A stretch of 64,000 bases of DNA from Teratosphaeria epicoccoides (GCA_021401465.1 JADDMT010000106.1:35829-99828); one strand, 5' to 3'. Counted from the stretch's first letter, positions 10,439-23,912 are shown. Translations and numbers: made by a program. The notes: a model not told the origin generated them from the letters alone.

Positions 10439-11358
10439 CCTCCTGATCAGTGTGGGCCTTCTATGCAGGAACGTAGACAATCGTGGCAGGTACTTCACAT
10501 TAAAGCCAAGATACTTCTCAAGTATGTACAGTATCGATCGGACATCATCTACCAACGAAGATAGACCACGCTGCAGGCGTCTTCCAAATTAATGGGACGC
10601 CGACAATGTGCTGAAATCTATTCGATGAAGTGTTCGTCGTTGAGTGTCAGAACTGAAGTAGCAAGCTGAGCTCAAGTACGCCGTAAGAGAGTCCGCTGAC
10701 TCGTTTGCCTTTCGGCCGTCGTGGACTCTCTCCTCCGAACTACTATAACCCTTTTACGGCTCTACTGTGCTCCGTCATGCTCCATATGCAGCCTGTAAGA
10801 ACTCCATCGAGCTGCAAGCGTCCCGCCGTTCTCCCGGCGTACGCGAGCTCAAGATTGTCATCATTCTTTTCCATCCTTTGCTGCCTGTTGTGTAAATGCC
10901 AAAATGAGTGTCTGTCGCCGTGTTGCTGCCCGGCAATGATGCTGTGTGCGTTGGCTTCATGCCAAAAGATGCCGGTAAATCGTCAAATATGTCAGAAGTG
11001 TGCTATATGCGGAACTAGGTCTCGCCACACGTGTGTCATTTCATGGATCCTCCCACGTAGTCAGCACTTGACATTGATCGCGGGGAGGTTGGGTGCCCAG
11101 TGCCGAAGACCGTGCTGTACTACTCCAGTGGGTATTGTGAAATCGTCAAGCCAAAATATCGTGGGTATCAGTAGGAAGAAGAGTGTGGTCGTATATGTAA
11201 GATGTCGAATGTGTGCGGCAAGAACGCCACCCATGTCAATCCAGGTCTTCCATTCAGCGCTTGAGTCGGAAGCTGGTGCCCAGTGAAGTTCATACACTAG
11301 ATAGAGGGGTGAGAGGATAGTAACATCATCGCATGGGTGATGTCCAGCGGGAATCTGC
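10439..11358. other. Intergenic stretch, mainly 3' flank of the STB3 gene
   Basis: Open frames on both strands are present (the longest plus-strand one begins with TTG at 10705) but none has an ATG plus a recognisable domain. It probably contains the 3' untranslated region of the minus-strand STB3 homologue. Confidence 0.45.
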
Positions 11359-12495
11359 TTACATAGATCCCATTTGCAGCAGTGCCGCCGCTGCAGCTTG
11401 CTCCTCTGACGTTGCGCTAACGTAACGGTGCGTCGTTCGGGATGCGAAGCCGGCAGGAAGGGAACAAGATTGAAAGGCGCTGAGCGTCGATGGTCGTCTT
11501 GTTTTCGATGCGCTTTTGGAGAAGCGCCGGGCATATGCGATGCTGATCGCGTTGTAGTCCTTCCTTGGCATCCCAAGAGTGGGCAGTAAAGCCTTCCTTG
11601 GTGTGTACCGGGTCGGGCGCTCCTCCTCGTCAGTGGCTTCATCAGTGTCCGATGCGTCATCCTCCGCCGATGCCCCATCCATTGACATCTTGTCGGCTTC
11701 ATGCTCCAGAGCGTCCATATCAATTTCCTCGTCTTCTTCACGCAGGCTGGAAGCTGTCCAACTGCCGCCCGAGTGGTGCTCGCGGTAAGCCGACAGGGCT
11801 CGCGGGCCTGGCATATGCACACCAGAGTCAACATGGGACATGGCGTAGCTGCTGTGCTCACTTCGAGGCGGCGAAAGGTTGCCATCAATGAAAGAGCCTA
11901 TGGCAGAGTCTCGAAACGTGCCTTTGATGTGGGCGTCCCACCGACCCCAGCCAGTCTTGCAGAATGTCACGTTTCCATCAGGTCCACCGCCATGGCGGCT
12001 CTCCAAAGCAGCAACCACCAGGCGTCGAGCTTTAGCAGGTGGGATGCGGGAGAACCCCGGCACGGATTGGGTAAGCTCACCCATCACGTACCGAATTGGC
12101 CTCGGGCCATTTCCAAGCATGATACCAGGCAGGTGATGCTTTGCCAACATGCTCGGCGTAATGGCAGCCGAAGCATCAAGCCCGGATAGAGCGCCCCTGC
12201 TTAGAGGCATTCCTGCCGGGACACCGTGCTCGCCTGCCTCCTCTTCCATGTCTGGCAGCTCCTCAATTCCTTCAAGACCGGTCTCATGCTCAATGTCCAT
12301 AAGAGGCGGGTCCCGTCCGGCGGTGTGAATACCATGGGCTGGCAGGTTCGGCGACACGGAGTTCGGAGGCGTCGGCAGACCGGCCAATTTATCGTGGGCC
12401 AGGACGCTGACAGGAGCATCGTCAGGCTTCGAGATGTCGTTCGTAGCGTTCGCTGGCGAGGCCAAGGCCATCGCGAGAGCGGATACCTGAGCCAT
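11359..12495 (-). CDS. STB3-like Sin3-binding regulator
   Basis: A single exon encodes 378 residues, starting at the ATG at 12495. The Stb3 domain lies at about residues 105-190: ITPSMLAKHHLPGIML, GPRPIRYVMGELTQSVPGF, IPPAKARRLVVAALE, and VTFCKTGWGRWDAH. In yeast, Stb3 binds the ribosomal RNA processing element and recruits the Sin3-Rpd3 deacetylase, repressing ribosome-biogenesis genes when TORC1 is low. The rest is low-complexity, with an acidic patch (EEDEEIDMDALEHE, then EDDASDTDEATDEEE) and a short conserved C-terminus ending LLQMGSM. The N-terminal GLPTPPNSVSPNLP block is also typical of filamentous fungal members. A GTAAGC donor-like sequence overlaps the stop, but the C-terminus looks natural. 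It is nuclear by inference. Confidence 0.82.
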   Translation of the reverse strand: MAQVSALAMALASPANATNDISKPDDAPVSVLAHDKLAGLPTPPNSVSPNLPAHGIHTAGRDPPLMDIEHETGLEGIEELPDMEEEAGEHGVPAGMPLSRGALSGLDASAAITPSMLAKHHLPGIMLGNGPRPIRYVMGELTQSVPGFSRIPPAKARRLVVAALESRHGGGPDGNVTFCKTGWGRWDAHIKGTFRDSAIGSFIDGNLSPPRSEHSSYAMSHVDSGVHMPGPRALSAYREHHSGGSWTASSLREEDEEIDMDALEHEADKMSMDGASAEDDASDTDEATDEEERPTRYTPRKALLPTLGMPRKDYNAISIAYARRFSKSASKTRRPSTLSAFQSCSLPAGFASRTTHRYVSATSEEQAAAAALLQMGSM

Positions 12496-14854
12496 GAATG
12501 CGGGAGTTGCTAATCGGAGAGCTTTCCTGCGCGCTGTGAGTCAGCAGGGGTCGATGGCAAGTGCACGGCGATTCCGCGTATTGAATGGATTGTGCGCGAC
12601 TGTGTATGATGGTACGGTGTAGGCAACGTACTTGAAAAGGCAAGAAAGCTGCTGGTCGATACGCGCGTGGTAAATGCGTCCTCGACCGCTGATAAGCCGG
12701 AAGCGGACTGTAAGCTGTGTCGGGTGGTGTTGGTTGCGATGGAGTGGATGATGGCGACGGAGATGTCTTCGACAACGGGAGCTCGTTGATGAAGGGAAGC
12801 AAGTAGACCTAAGCAGTTCTATTCCTATCTTGGTGTGTAGGAAGAACGTCAAGGCCACCGACGCAAGCAGGTAATCGCGAAGGGATGCTTCACACCTGCC
12901 GCCTGCGCAGCCAATCAAAGCGTCGATCGGCGGCCATGCGCTCGTGCGGAGAGTCACTGCCGCATGCGGGAGTCACCGAGGTCACGGCCGACAGGTACCT
13001 ACCAAAGCGACACGCACTCAATGATTACTTCCCACTCTCATCGACTGTGCACGCAAGCTGTGCTGCGTGTCCGCGACTGGCGCATCGAAATGTCAGCATA
13101 CAATGCAAAGTAACCGGGTCGGTGATTACAGTTTGAATCGGCGGCTCTCGTCTGTGGCGCGCATTTCTTATCAGCCGGGTCTTACGGGTCTCAGCCACAC
13201 ACACTGATATGTCTGCGCGGTCACGGCCTGGAAAGCCGAGGAAAGATGTCACGATGGTGGACGTTGCAACAACACGCCATGTGTCGCTCTTGGCTCAGGG
13301 AAGTACCTTGCGCATCGGGGGTCCGAAGATCTACCTGTAGCGGTGCTTCAAACAAAGCTGCTCATGCTTCAGGTTTTTGTATAGTGGGGAAGCAGAGCAG
13401 AGCAGAGCGGGTGATGCGCTGGTGAATGCACGTGTTTTCAAGTATGGCGCACCGCCTTCCCAGACGATCAAGCGGTCAGAGCCGCCGGCAGAGCGTAGTA
13501 GGAAGGTATATTTGTTAGGTACCGCTCTCGTCAGTATGACTCCGCGATCTCACTTTCCTTCTCGCCAAACCACCGCCCAGGCTTGAACGCCAATGCTCGG
13601 TGATATTGCAAGTCAAGCATGGCGGATGCCGCGATAGCATCGGAGGTACTCCGTCAAAGAATCGCTCTCAGCTGGCCTGCGATCACGCGCCAGAACCTCA
13701 CGCGTCACTATTGAAAGGTATCCAGGAAAATTTCACAATGCGTTTGAATTCGAAGGCACTCAGAGAGTATTTGCCACTGATTGCAACAGCAGAAGCACAA
13801 TGACCACCTGCATGGACGCTCCCATTTGCCGCCACTTGCCATCTCAAATAGGTTGTTGACATGATCGGGCAGCAGCACAGAGCCATATTATCGACGTGTA
13901 TTCGTTCGTTACCTCGATCAGTCTCGATCATATACATATCAATAGCCCAGAAGTCCGCCGTCACAGCCATGTCGAACAAACCGTCATCATCTCAACAATG
14001 TGGCGAGTATTCGAGAACGAGTCAACCAAATTGACAATGAGCGGCGAAACCCGTACATACATGCCAATTCATCTCTTGAAGTGCAGAGGCATGGCAGAAC
14101 AACGAGTCGGTCATTCGTAGCTCCCAACTGGACAAACGTCCAGAAGCTTCTCCGACATCCTCCGAGGCTACATGTATATTAGATGCTGACAAAGCGCGGA
14201 CCCACAGAATGATCACAGTCTCATCACATGATCAAAGCTCCACTTGCGGTCCTTGACCCGAGCTGTCATCCAGTAGCGCCCGGGATAGGGCGACGAATCG
14301 ATCATGGAGTTTCGGCATGATGCATGTCGATCACGGTCCCTTGAGATCCTTCCAGGTTGCTGCGTACTCGCGATGATCCGTTAACTTCTTGTCATCTTGT
14401 TCAACAGCATTGGGACTATAGTGGATTAGCGAGACTTCAGAGTGCGCGCGCAAACATTCTACCTGTTCGTACGGCGCATCTCCCATTCTACGCACGGTCC
14501 TGCGGCAAATCTCCCAAATGGCCTTGCGCACCTTCCGCATCTGGTGGAGAACAGGAAGGTCAAGAGTCGAGATCATGTTGGAAAGGTCTGGCTCGATTCG
14601 TCACCATGCACAGTGGGGTCCTAGGAAGACGACTCCGCGGTGCCGAGGCTGACATCTCTGACTTTTGAAGCGTCGATCGAAACGGCTTCTGATCTGCATT
14701 CGTCTCTTGAGCGGAGCAAGCGTAGCTGCGTAGGATGACCTACGGCCTAGGTTTGCGACCTTCACAGTATATACCATAGATTGTAGCTTCGACTACGTTC
14801 TCCCACTTGCGTTTTACAGTCTTTCTCTAGAGCGACATCAGTTTGCATACCAGT
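12496..14854. other. Intergenic stretch, nothing supported
   Basis: This lies between the divergent STB3 (minus) and haem-thiolate peroxidase (plus) genes and holds both promoters. Several open frames of 60 to 138 codons exist, including one at 14331-14576 on the minus strand with protein-like composition, but none has recognisable motifs. A TATA-like element is given separately. Confidence 0.5.
14768..14773 (+). promoter_or_regulatory. TATA-like element of the haem-thiolate peroxidase gene
   Basis: The sequence cagtatataccat places TATATA 82 nt upstream of the ATG at 14855, a normal distance for a fungal core promoter. The role is inferred from position only. Confidence 0.4.
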
Positions 14855-15807
14855 ATGAGAATCACATCACTCACATTCGCGACGCTGGCATCGACTGCTG
14901 CAGCGCAGACTGACATTGCAGCACTGCTCGCGAGTCTTGGCCCAGCGTCAGACAGTGATCCGCGATTCACCGACTGGACGCCTCCAGGCGCTGGTGATGG
15001 TGCGTGGCCCCCCAACGGTGTGCGACATCTCAGGCTGACCCTCACACCGGTGCAGTGCGGTCTCCATGCCCAGGACTCAATACCCTAGCCAACCATGGCT
15101 TCATCCACCACAACGGCAAGAATATGACCATCCCACATTTGCTGGTAGGCCTTGCCGAAGGGATGAACATGGGTGCCGACTTCACGATCGCCATTGGTGG
15201 AGCTGGTCTCCTTTCGTCCCCTGACCCGGAAGGCGGTGCCTTCGACCTCAACGACCTGGACCAGCACAACTTCCCAATCGAGCACGATGCATCATTGTCG
15301 CGCATGGATGCTTATTTCGGCAACGACTACAGCTTTAACAACGCAACCTGGCAACAGGTCCTCTCGTACTACGAGGGCAGGACATACACCGACATCAACT
15401 CCTCCGCTGATGCCCGCTACGGCCGCTACACCAACAGTAAGATCCGCAACCCGACCTTCACCTTTGGGTTTCGCGAGTTTGTCTTGGCGTACGGTGAGTC
15501 GGCTCTGTACCTGCAGACTATGAGCAACCCACTCTCGAACGGCGTGGCCCGCATTGACTGGATTCGGGAGATGTTTGAGAAGGAGAAGCTACCGTATGAC
15601 CTTGGCTGGAGGCCGAGTGCGGAGCCAATTACGCTTACCTCGCTCGGCGAGCAGGTCTTCCAGCTTTTCTCAGCTGGCCCTGAGCCGTTCACTGAGGGCG
15701 AGGAGATTACGACGAGTAGCTACAAAGATATCTTTGAGCTTCTATTTGGTGGATCGGAAATATTCGCCAACCTGACCGACGGATACAGCAGTGCGATCGG
15801 ATTGTAA
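14855..15807 (+). CDS. Short-type haem-thiolate peroxidase (chloroperoxidase/peroxygenase family)
   Basis: Two exons (14855-14999 and 15056-15807, intron 56 nt) encode 298 residues. A signal peptide covers about residues 1-18 (MRITSLTFATLASTAAAQ), so the enzyme is probably secreted. The splice restores the proximal haem motif: V-R-S-P-C-P-G-L-N with Cys53 as the thiolate ligand, followed by TLANHGFIHHNGK. The distal acid-base motif E-H-D is in NFPIEHDASLSRMDAYFG, as in chloroperoxidase and short unspecific peroxygenases. Later conserved blocks include FTFGFREFVLAYGE and RIDWIREMFEKEKLP. The length and the EHD rather than EGD form place it in the short group. Family members use H2O2 to oxygenate or halogenate small molecules; the substrate cannot be read from sequence. 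No partner gene is adjacent. Confidence 0.88.
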
Positions 15808-18371
15808 ACAGACGGCTGAACGACAGAATATTTGTTGCGTGAAGCGGCCCGGATGTAGCGGGGTCGCAGGAGTTGGAATACTGGAGAGACGCGTAAAGCA
15901 TAACGATTCATATTACCATCACCAGCGCGCATGTGCGTGTGCTTGAATGCATTCTGGTTCTCCCTCTTTTGGTCCTCAAAGTTTTGCATGACCGTGCTCC
16001 CTCTTCACGTCCTGCAGGATACGTTGCCGGCATGTTGTTGTACAGCGAGACCCGAATAATGTCCCGCAGAGAGTTGTAAGGCCACTATAGAGGTTCGGTA
16101 CTCTGCACGATTAGTTCCGCAACATTGGAGATCGGCCGATGCTGTTGACTGATCAGGGTTAACGTAATTACTGACATCCATGGTAGTTTCAACAAGCGAT
16201 GCAAGCTAGTCGACCAACGAAGCAGTCCACCGCGAGGTGCTATTATCAAGCAGTCGACCGCGATAGCTAAGCCGTTTGTCTCGACAACGAGCGATTCACC
16301 TGATGAACCAAATGCCAGACGCTTTTGCTGACCATGTGGCTCCATTCCGTCGTTTGGCTAGGACATCTGTGTTCAGTACGCGTATACAGCGTTAGAGTCT
16401 GGGTTTCCGTGCCTTGCAGACGTTGCCGTGGTGTAATAGGCAAGCGGTGTGAGCTCCGCGTGGACTTCTCCCCTGCTCCAATCACAGTAATGAGCAGCAG
16501 CGGCGCATGTCAGAGGAATTAGACCCTGTACTACCGTTGGAGAATGGCGGTGCCCAATCATAGGCCGACAAATACTTGACACTTCCATGGAGGACACACG
16601 CGTTCTCCTCCGAAACATCACTGCCCATAAGGACTCCAGGATGCCGGGATCGATGACGATCAGCGTCAATCGCAAATGCGGGCTGAATATATGTGAAGAT
16701 AGTGAGGATGAAAGAAGCGCCGAGGCCGCGACTGCAGTCAGTACATGGGATTGGTCGTTGATGTTGGCTCTGCTCTGTTCACGCGCTTGTATTTGTACCC
16801 CAAGAGAGAAGGGCTTTTTCTGAATTTCTCGTGTGAATGCGACAGAGAACCTATGGACCCTTAAGCTTCGATTGCAGCCAATTTGACCTACTTACACCTA
16901 CGGTGACCTACATGACCAACCCTGAAGCAAGGGAAGGCTGAGTCAGCGGCGAATTGGCTGGAGCTCGTATGCATGATCACTCCAGAATACCACACAGCAA
17001 CATCAGGACCACCTCTTCAGGCACTCATCTTTCTGAACTCTGCGACGAGGGGCACTGACCGGACGGCGCCTCCTGTGCCATTGGAGGTTCTGCTTAAGAG
17101 AATGGATGCTCTCGTGACTTTCTCAATCAACCTGTGATAGGATTACTCTCGGGCAGGGTCCGCCGAAGTTGGCGGCGCGGAAGGGCGCGTGTGGATTGGA
17201 GAGGTTCTGGAGTCGAGACTCCCTGCACACACTATACCTGTTTAGCCCGCGTCGTTCACCTTTTCATCGCATTGAGACTGTTAATGATTCTAGACTGCAG
17301 AGAGGTGTCAGGCTGGTGATTAGATACGTTCGAGATTGTTGCTTAGTATATCGATCCGTCCTCGTGGAAGATGTCGCAAATGTAAAGTAATCAGCACATC
17401 CCGGCCAGACCTAAACACTAGTGCCAACGGGCGGACTAGGATCCTCGACTTTGCGCCAGTCGCTTGACCAAGACGATGCGTCCCTCTGCCACCCACCGCT
17501 GTTCTTTGTTCTCTTCTCATGATCCTACGACCGTGCGTGTGGACTACTCTTAGCACCACTGGAATACTCAAGGGAATTTACGGAGCGTTTTCGCAGGCAC
17601 AGCTTGCTGCGTACATTGCATCCGCAAAAAGATCTCAGCCCTATAGAAGCGAGCTAAGAGGTGCTTCTGGTCGAGGTGGATTTGAGACCGCTGGGAAGAA
17701 CTTTGAAGATCGGGATGACTTGGACACTGGTCGTGTGAATTGCTCGTGGTTTGCAGTCATATCTGCTACTACTGGCAAGAGCGATAAGTGGAGGCTCACA
17801 AGGCAGACACGGCGAAGAGGGCATTCGCGGAAGAGAACACACAGCCACACCGTACGTCTCACTTTGAAGAGACCAGGCCCGCGTACCTGAAACCTACTCA
17901 TACATCCGACGATCCCACCACTCGAATACGGCCAACGCTCGACGTTTCCCATCAGCATCGACATCGCCGAGAGACTTACCGTTCATGGGGACCGTGAAGT
18001 TCGCACAACGAGCAGATTTGGGCAAGACGGACACGTTAGTGCTCTGGCTTAAGCGTGCTCCACTCATCGGGCTGGCCCTGTTGGCATCTGCTGCTCTTAC
18101 GGCTTCTTGCAGCTTTGTGCCTCGGAGCGTGTGACACCGCAAGCTTGACTTACACCACTCGTGCAACGGGTTGCCTACTTTCGCCTCGATCTCTTCCGCC
18201 AGCATCAACCGAGCCTCACCCACGTATTGCAACAAGCCCACGTCCAGTCACTGCATACTACCTGGAGCTTGTCGGAAGAATCCGAGCGCGAATAGAGTCA
18301 GACGGCCGTGTGGATCGAGTACAGCACGAGCCGAGACTCACGTAAGTCGCCGCCCTTCGGGGCCAGACAAG
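15808..18371. other. Intergenic stretch upstream of MED15
   Basis: No supported gene. The minus strand between about 17800 and 18250 has two strong GTAAGT donors but no recognisable protein, so I do not call a gene there. The last part must contain the MED15 promoter and 5' untranslated region. Confidence 0.45.
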
Positions 18372-21300
18372 ATGGAGAACCCAAATATGATTATGCCCAA
18401 CGGTATGCTGCCACACAACACGAACGGCATGCAGCGACCGCAGCAGGGAAATGTACGCAAAGCGATAAGCAGAGCCTCATTGCCAAATATTGACTGGTAC
18501 TGATTCTCTCCTTTTGTGACAGGCAATGCAGCAGCCGCACGCGAGGGTCATTGAGGAGATCAAGAAGTCGCTACCAACCTTGCCGGATGGCTGGCAGAAA
18601 GTTATGGACATCAGGCATCGTGCTCAGTGGGTCATGCAACTGTAAGCTTCGACGCCACTATCACGTTCCCAAGTGCACCTCATTTCAACAATCAGCTGAC
18701 TCGGCTCGACAGAATCTCGCAATTGAAACTTTTGACGAGCAATCCGACAGATATGGTGAAGGTACTGCAACTCGCTGTCAGCTACGAGAATGCAACCATC
18801 AGGCAGGCAGCAAGCAAAGAGCACTACGATCAGATGCTGCAAGGCAAGCTCGATGACGTTACGAAGAAACGCGAACAGCAAGCGTTACAGATGAGGCAGC
18901 AGGGTCAGTTCAATGTGGGTACAAATATCGGGGTAGGCCAGCATGGCATGCCGAATATGAACGGCATGGGCGGCAACATGCCAAGCGGCGGTAACATGAT
19001 GCTACCAAACGGCCAAATGAACATGAACATGGGTGGCAACAGTGGTCAACCGAACGCCGCCTTCCCTGCTCATCTGCAAAGACAGATGCAGTCGTCACCG
19101 ATGCCGCAACAACCGGGCACGCTGGACCCGTCCGCGCTTGTGAACGCAACGCCTCAGAATCGCATGCTGAACATGGGCCAGCAAAATCCGCAACAAGCAC
19201 AAGTGAATATGCAGCAGGGTGGCCAAGGACCTCAACAGGCACAGAATAATTCACAACAAGCGCTCCTGATGAAAGCGAGGCACATGTACAACACATTGTC
19301 CGAAGACAATCGAAATATCCTCCGATCCCGCCTGCAGCAGACCGTGAGCCCGCAAGAACAAGAAGTGGACAAGCAGTCTGGCAGAGACCCTCTGTTTCGC
19401 ATGTTGATGAAGCGCATGACACAACAAAGCCGGCAAGCTATGTTGCAACAGAACGGTGGCAACATGCAGATGGGGAATCAACAGGCCATGATGGGAGGTA
19501 ATGCGCCTCAGCAGAACGGCGGGCCACCAAATTTCGACTTCATCACTGGCCAACAGGCAAATGCTCTGAAGCAACAAGAGTCAGGCGAGCTCGTTGTACC
19601 TGCGAGCAACAATGCGAACATGGGAGTCGGCAATCAGATGAACATGGGCGCACAGAATTCCATCAACCCTCAGATGCTGGCCGGTGGAAACACGAACAAC
19701 CCACAGCCTAGCAACCCTCAATTCCAAAGACAGATCAGTGATCTCATGCAACAACAGAAAGCGGCGCAGGCAGCACAAGTCGCACATCAGCGAAATTTGG
19801 TGGCTCAGCAGCAAGTTCAGCAGCACAGCGGGCAGCTACGTGGCCAACCCGGCGGCCTCAATGCGCCAAACGCGTTGAATGGCGGTCCGCCAGGCCAAAC
19901 GCACAGTCCGGCTATGTCGATGCTGAACCGACCATTGGTCCCACCTGGCCAGGCTGCGCCGAGCACACCAAGTCAGCAGAGTCGCCTACCAACTCAGCCG
20001 CCACAAACGCCCAGCAACGCAGCCGCCCAGAATCTGATGCAGCATCATCAGCAAATGATGAGTCAGGGCGGTGGGCAGGTGAACCAGCCGAATCAGGCTA
20101 AGGTGTCATATGATCCTGTGAAGCGACGCCAGGAGTTGTCAGAAATCACACAGGGCATGCCGCATCAACTGAGACAGATGGTCATCTCGAAGATGATGGA
20201 GCCCATGCAGGCTAGGATCCTCGTTCAAGCCCAACGGAAGCAGGCAATGCAGCAACAACGCATGCCAAATGGACTGCAGAATCAGCAAGCGGCGATGCCA
20301 GGGAACATGCAAAATCTGGGCCAGGCGCAGGTGGGAGGCCAGTCAACCATGCTTGGCGGTGCAGTGGGACAGGGCTTACCAGGCCATACTGTCCCGAATT
20401 TCAACTCTCAGCCGCCGGCCGATCAGCAGTCCATAAGTCAGCCCAACATGGATCCGGTACACTTACAGCAGAAGATGCAACAACAGGCCGTGATGACTAG
20501 GGCTCTAGATATGCGGATGTACAATCGCGCACTACTTGCGCCTCTAAACCTGAACGTGCCTGTGCCGGGCGACGTCAACACATGGGGCCGATTGAAGCAT
20601 TGGGCTCAACAAGCCGCACAGCAAGGCATCGTGCCTCCGGACACTCACCAAAGGATTGGTCAGCTTCAGCAGCAATATTTTGCCAGCAATCGAGCCGAGC
20701 TGGAGCAAGCTCGGGCGGATCTGATGCGGACGCTGGCATCAAAGAAGGCGCAACAGGCTGCTGTGCCACCCGGTCAACAGAGGCCAGCGACTAGTGGTCA
20801 GGTCAACATACCTGGGATGGGCGCACAGAACGGAGGACAAGCGCCGCCGGCGCAAATGGTCCCACCTGCCGCATCAATGCAGCACGCTGGTCAGCAAGGA
20901 TTGCCAGGCCCGAATCAGCTTCCTGCCGGCTCCCTTCAACCGCCTCAGATGCCCACGATTGAGGAGGTGCATAAGTTGAGAGCATCTCAGCAAAACGTAT
21001 TCAAAGGTACTGACGACCAAGTGAGAGCCATGCTGTTCGAAGTTCGAAAAAAGCAGTACGCCGCCCAGACGCAGCAGGGCCAGTCTGAGGGCCTTAGAAA
21101 TGCTCAAACTGGTAGTAGACCGGGCAAGCCGCCGCACGGCAGTCAAGCCCGAACGCAGCCCACACCTCAGCCAAATCTGAACACACCGCAGCCAGGTCAG
21201 AAGAGGGCAGCACAACCGCAACCACCAAGTGCATCCAGTGATGATGTGATGGAGATCCCAAACCCAAATCCGCCGCAGCAGCCATCACTGCAACAGCCTC

Positions 21301-23378
21301 CGCAGATGGGTGCGCTGCAGGCACCAGCCATGCAGCCGAACACCTCGCAGCAACAGCATGCCCCACCCATTCCATCGGGCTTACCACCTCAATTCCATCA
21401 GCAGTGGCCTGCGATGACTAATGAGGCACGAAGGGAGTTGATGACAAAGATTGTTCAGATGCAGAATGCGAGACGACAACAAGCTCTGAACGCAGGGCAG
21501 CAAGGGCTTCCACAGCAATCACCACAGCAGGAAGGCATGCAGCGACAGGCGCCAGCCGGTACAGCGCCTGGTCAACAAAGTCAGAGCCAACAATGGCAGG
21601 CACAAACGAGCGCACTTTACGCTCAGATTGAGCGTGAGAACCCTAAGGGCCCGGCTGCCCAGGTACCCGACCCCAATTCGCAGGCGGGTCAGCAATATCT
21701 AGGCGCCTGGAAGCGCCTGTGGGCCGGCATCATGAGGGTCCAACAGACCTGGCCGACAGTGTTGGCTCAGTATCCACATCTTCATCAATATGTCAAGGCG
21801 ATGATGAAGATGAAAGTCCATTTGCTACAGAATGTGACTGACCATAATGCCAGCGTGAATGAGTACTTTAGTATTGGACCGCAGCAAGTGTTTGCATATT
21901 GGCAGATGGTGTCGAAGTATCTCATGGAGCTTAAGAAGGCCAAGGGAGGAGCTGATGCCGCTGGCGCTGCCAGCAACAACGAGCAACCGAAGGCAGAACC
22001 ACAGCAAGTCCAAGATCAGCAGATCAAGCAAAGGCCTGCCTCAGCCGCAGGCGCGAAGAGCCAACAAGGTGGTCAGGCATCCGCTGCTAGCCAGCCTGGC
22101 AGGACGCCGAGTGCAAGCCACAACCGCAAACCTTCCACTTCGAAGGTGCCTGCTGCGCCCACTGAGAATAAGACATTCGACTGGGGTATCACGAGCCCTC
22201 ATGGAGTGCCTAAGTACGATTCTGGCAGGAAAGAGATAACTCTGGACAGCTTGAAAATGCCAGCCTCGAAGAAGCGCAAGGTCACAGGGTCTGCGTCCTC
22301 GACTCCTGGCGCACAGGCTAGCACACCTGCTCCAACGAGCCAGAGCCCCAGTATGGTAGCAAAAATGAGCCCAGAGGCATTTGGCAAGGGGTGCTCACAG
22401 CAAGTCAAGTTGGAAGCAGATGCCGCAGCAAGAGAAGAGCAAGCAAGAATGACTTTCAAGTGCGATGATGTGATGTGCGAGGCGAGCGTTACAGGTTTTG
22501 CGACGGATGCGGAATTGCAGAAACATAATGAGGCTGAGCATCAGCCTGTGGACGACGCACTGGGCTACTTGCTTGAGAGCGCTGCTGGATATCTCAACAA
22601 TGAGACTGGAGTCGTTGCTACGCAGACCAAATCAACTCCGCAAAGCAAGAGCATGCCAGGGGTTGTCAATAGAAGCGCAGCGACTCTCAAGCATGAGAAT
22701 GGACCCGCTGGCGCGACCAAGCCGACCGGTACGGGGCAGATCCCGACTTCTGCACCTGTTGAGAAATCTTATCAGCGGGAGAAGACCTTGCGCGATGCTT
22801 TGGAGGAGAAGATGGGCTTTGAACCATTTGTCACGCCGAATCGTGAAGCTGCCCAAGAAGACTCCATGCCTGCCACCGCTGCCGGTGCTGAACAAGACGA
22901 GGGATTCCACGACATGACTTCAACATCTCTGGGCGACCTCAGTGACGTCGACTTGGGTCTCATCGTCGGCAATAATCCCGGATCGTCGGCGTGGAATCTT
23001 AGGCCAGGAGAGCTGGAACCAACCACAGACACAGAACTCACTCCCAGCGATGGCACGTCCTCGCAATCGTCGCGAGAGAGTGATGTGAGTCGGTCCGAGC
23101 TTCTCAGAATAAATTTGGAGTGGGACGGCTTTGGCGACTTCGATACCCAGGTTCCAGAGGGCCTCGGCATGTATGGTCAGTTTGAAGGTCTAGGAGGCCT
23201 TGGGCTGGACGGCGGATTGGAGGAGTCCAAAGATGTTAGTATGGGTGGAATGGGCGATGGTTCCAACAAGAAGGACGGCGCTGATGGATGGGACTGGAGT
23301 GGCGACCAGGCCGGAGCAGATTTTGATTCCATTTTCGGGCCCAATGCCGGGCTAGAGGAGGCTGGGTTGGTTTTCTGA
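18372..23378 (+). CDS. MED15: Mediator subunit 15 (KIX domain, Gln/Asn/Met-rich)
   Basis: Three exons (18372-18452, 18523-18641, 18713-23378) give 1,621 residues. The two 70 and 71 nt introns are both within the N-terminal domain. Exons 2 and 3 encode a KIX-type three-helix module (residues about 28-115): ARVIEEIKKSLPTLPDGWQK, DIRHRAQWVMQLISQLKLL, NPTDMVKVLQLAVSYENATI, then AASKEHYDQMLQGKL. KIX domains of Med15/Gal11 bind activator and Pdr1-type regulators. A long Gln-, Asn-, Met- and Pro-rich region follows. Near residue 1,110 comes the Med15 fungal core (VNEYFSIGPQQVFAYWQMVS), then a basic nuclear-signal-like patch (ASKKRKV, near 1,250), and an acidic Gly/Asp-rich C-terminus. It is the Mediator tail subunit acting with RNA polymerase II in the nucleus. 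The assignment rests on domain order and composition rather than close identity. Confidence 0.78.
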
Positions 23379-23912
23379 TCACGAGGAACATGTCAAAGCA
23401 AAAGCAAAATGCACAATACAGGCGGCGGCCGGGGGCATGAGCGTGCGAGGTTTTGCATATGTGGCGAGGATCTTGTGTTCACGAGCGATGGCGTTTTTGG
23501 CTCGGGCCCGTCATTTAATGGAGTATATGGACTTGATTTACGGGATGAGACAGCGAAAGTTAGATACCCCAGAGACCCCCCTATTGCCTGTCTTGGAGGG
23601 CGAGTACATGCGTTGCGAATATCATTGGTGTTCGTCGTTCAATGGCACAAATGGATGCTTCATCTCCTCCATCGCATAAAGTCCAGAGTGAACTATCCCT
23701 CTTCGATCGGGGAAGGAGCAACGTGGTGTGGGTCCCGTGATTGGCGGGGTGAAACACGCTACTTCGCAATGTTTGGAGTTGGTGTCAGACACAATCACAT
23801 GCTGTTTACAACAACACAATCCCCTTTTCGTTTTCGCTGCGTCGAAACCGGGATTCTCCAACAAGAATCTACGGCGTGCATCGAGCGTAATAACAAGCGA
23901 ACAGGATAGACG
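23379..23912. other. Short intergenic stretch between MED15 and EB1
   Basis: Same-strand spacing of 534 bp, holding the MED15 3' flank and EB1 promoter. No gene or repeat seen. Confidence 0.5.

Noticed and set aside
10705..11286. 193-codon plus-strand open frame rich in cysteine
   Set aside because: It starts with TTG, has no signal peptide or motif, and lies antisense to the STB3 3' flank.
11061..11888. 275-codon minus-strand frame overlapping STB3
   Set aside because: It runs antiphase to the conserved STB3 frame; only the latter carries a domain.
14331..14576. Minus-strand frame of 81 codons with protein-like composition
   Set aside because: No recognisable family, no splice partners, and too short to support.
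17800..18250. Possible multi-intron minus-strand gene with two GTAAGT donors
   Set aside because: Good donors but no clear acceptors, no conserved protein, and a location in the MED15 upstream flank.
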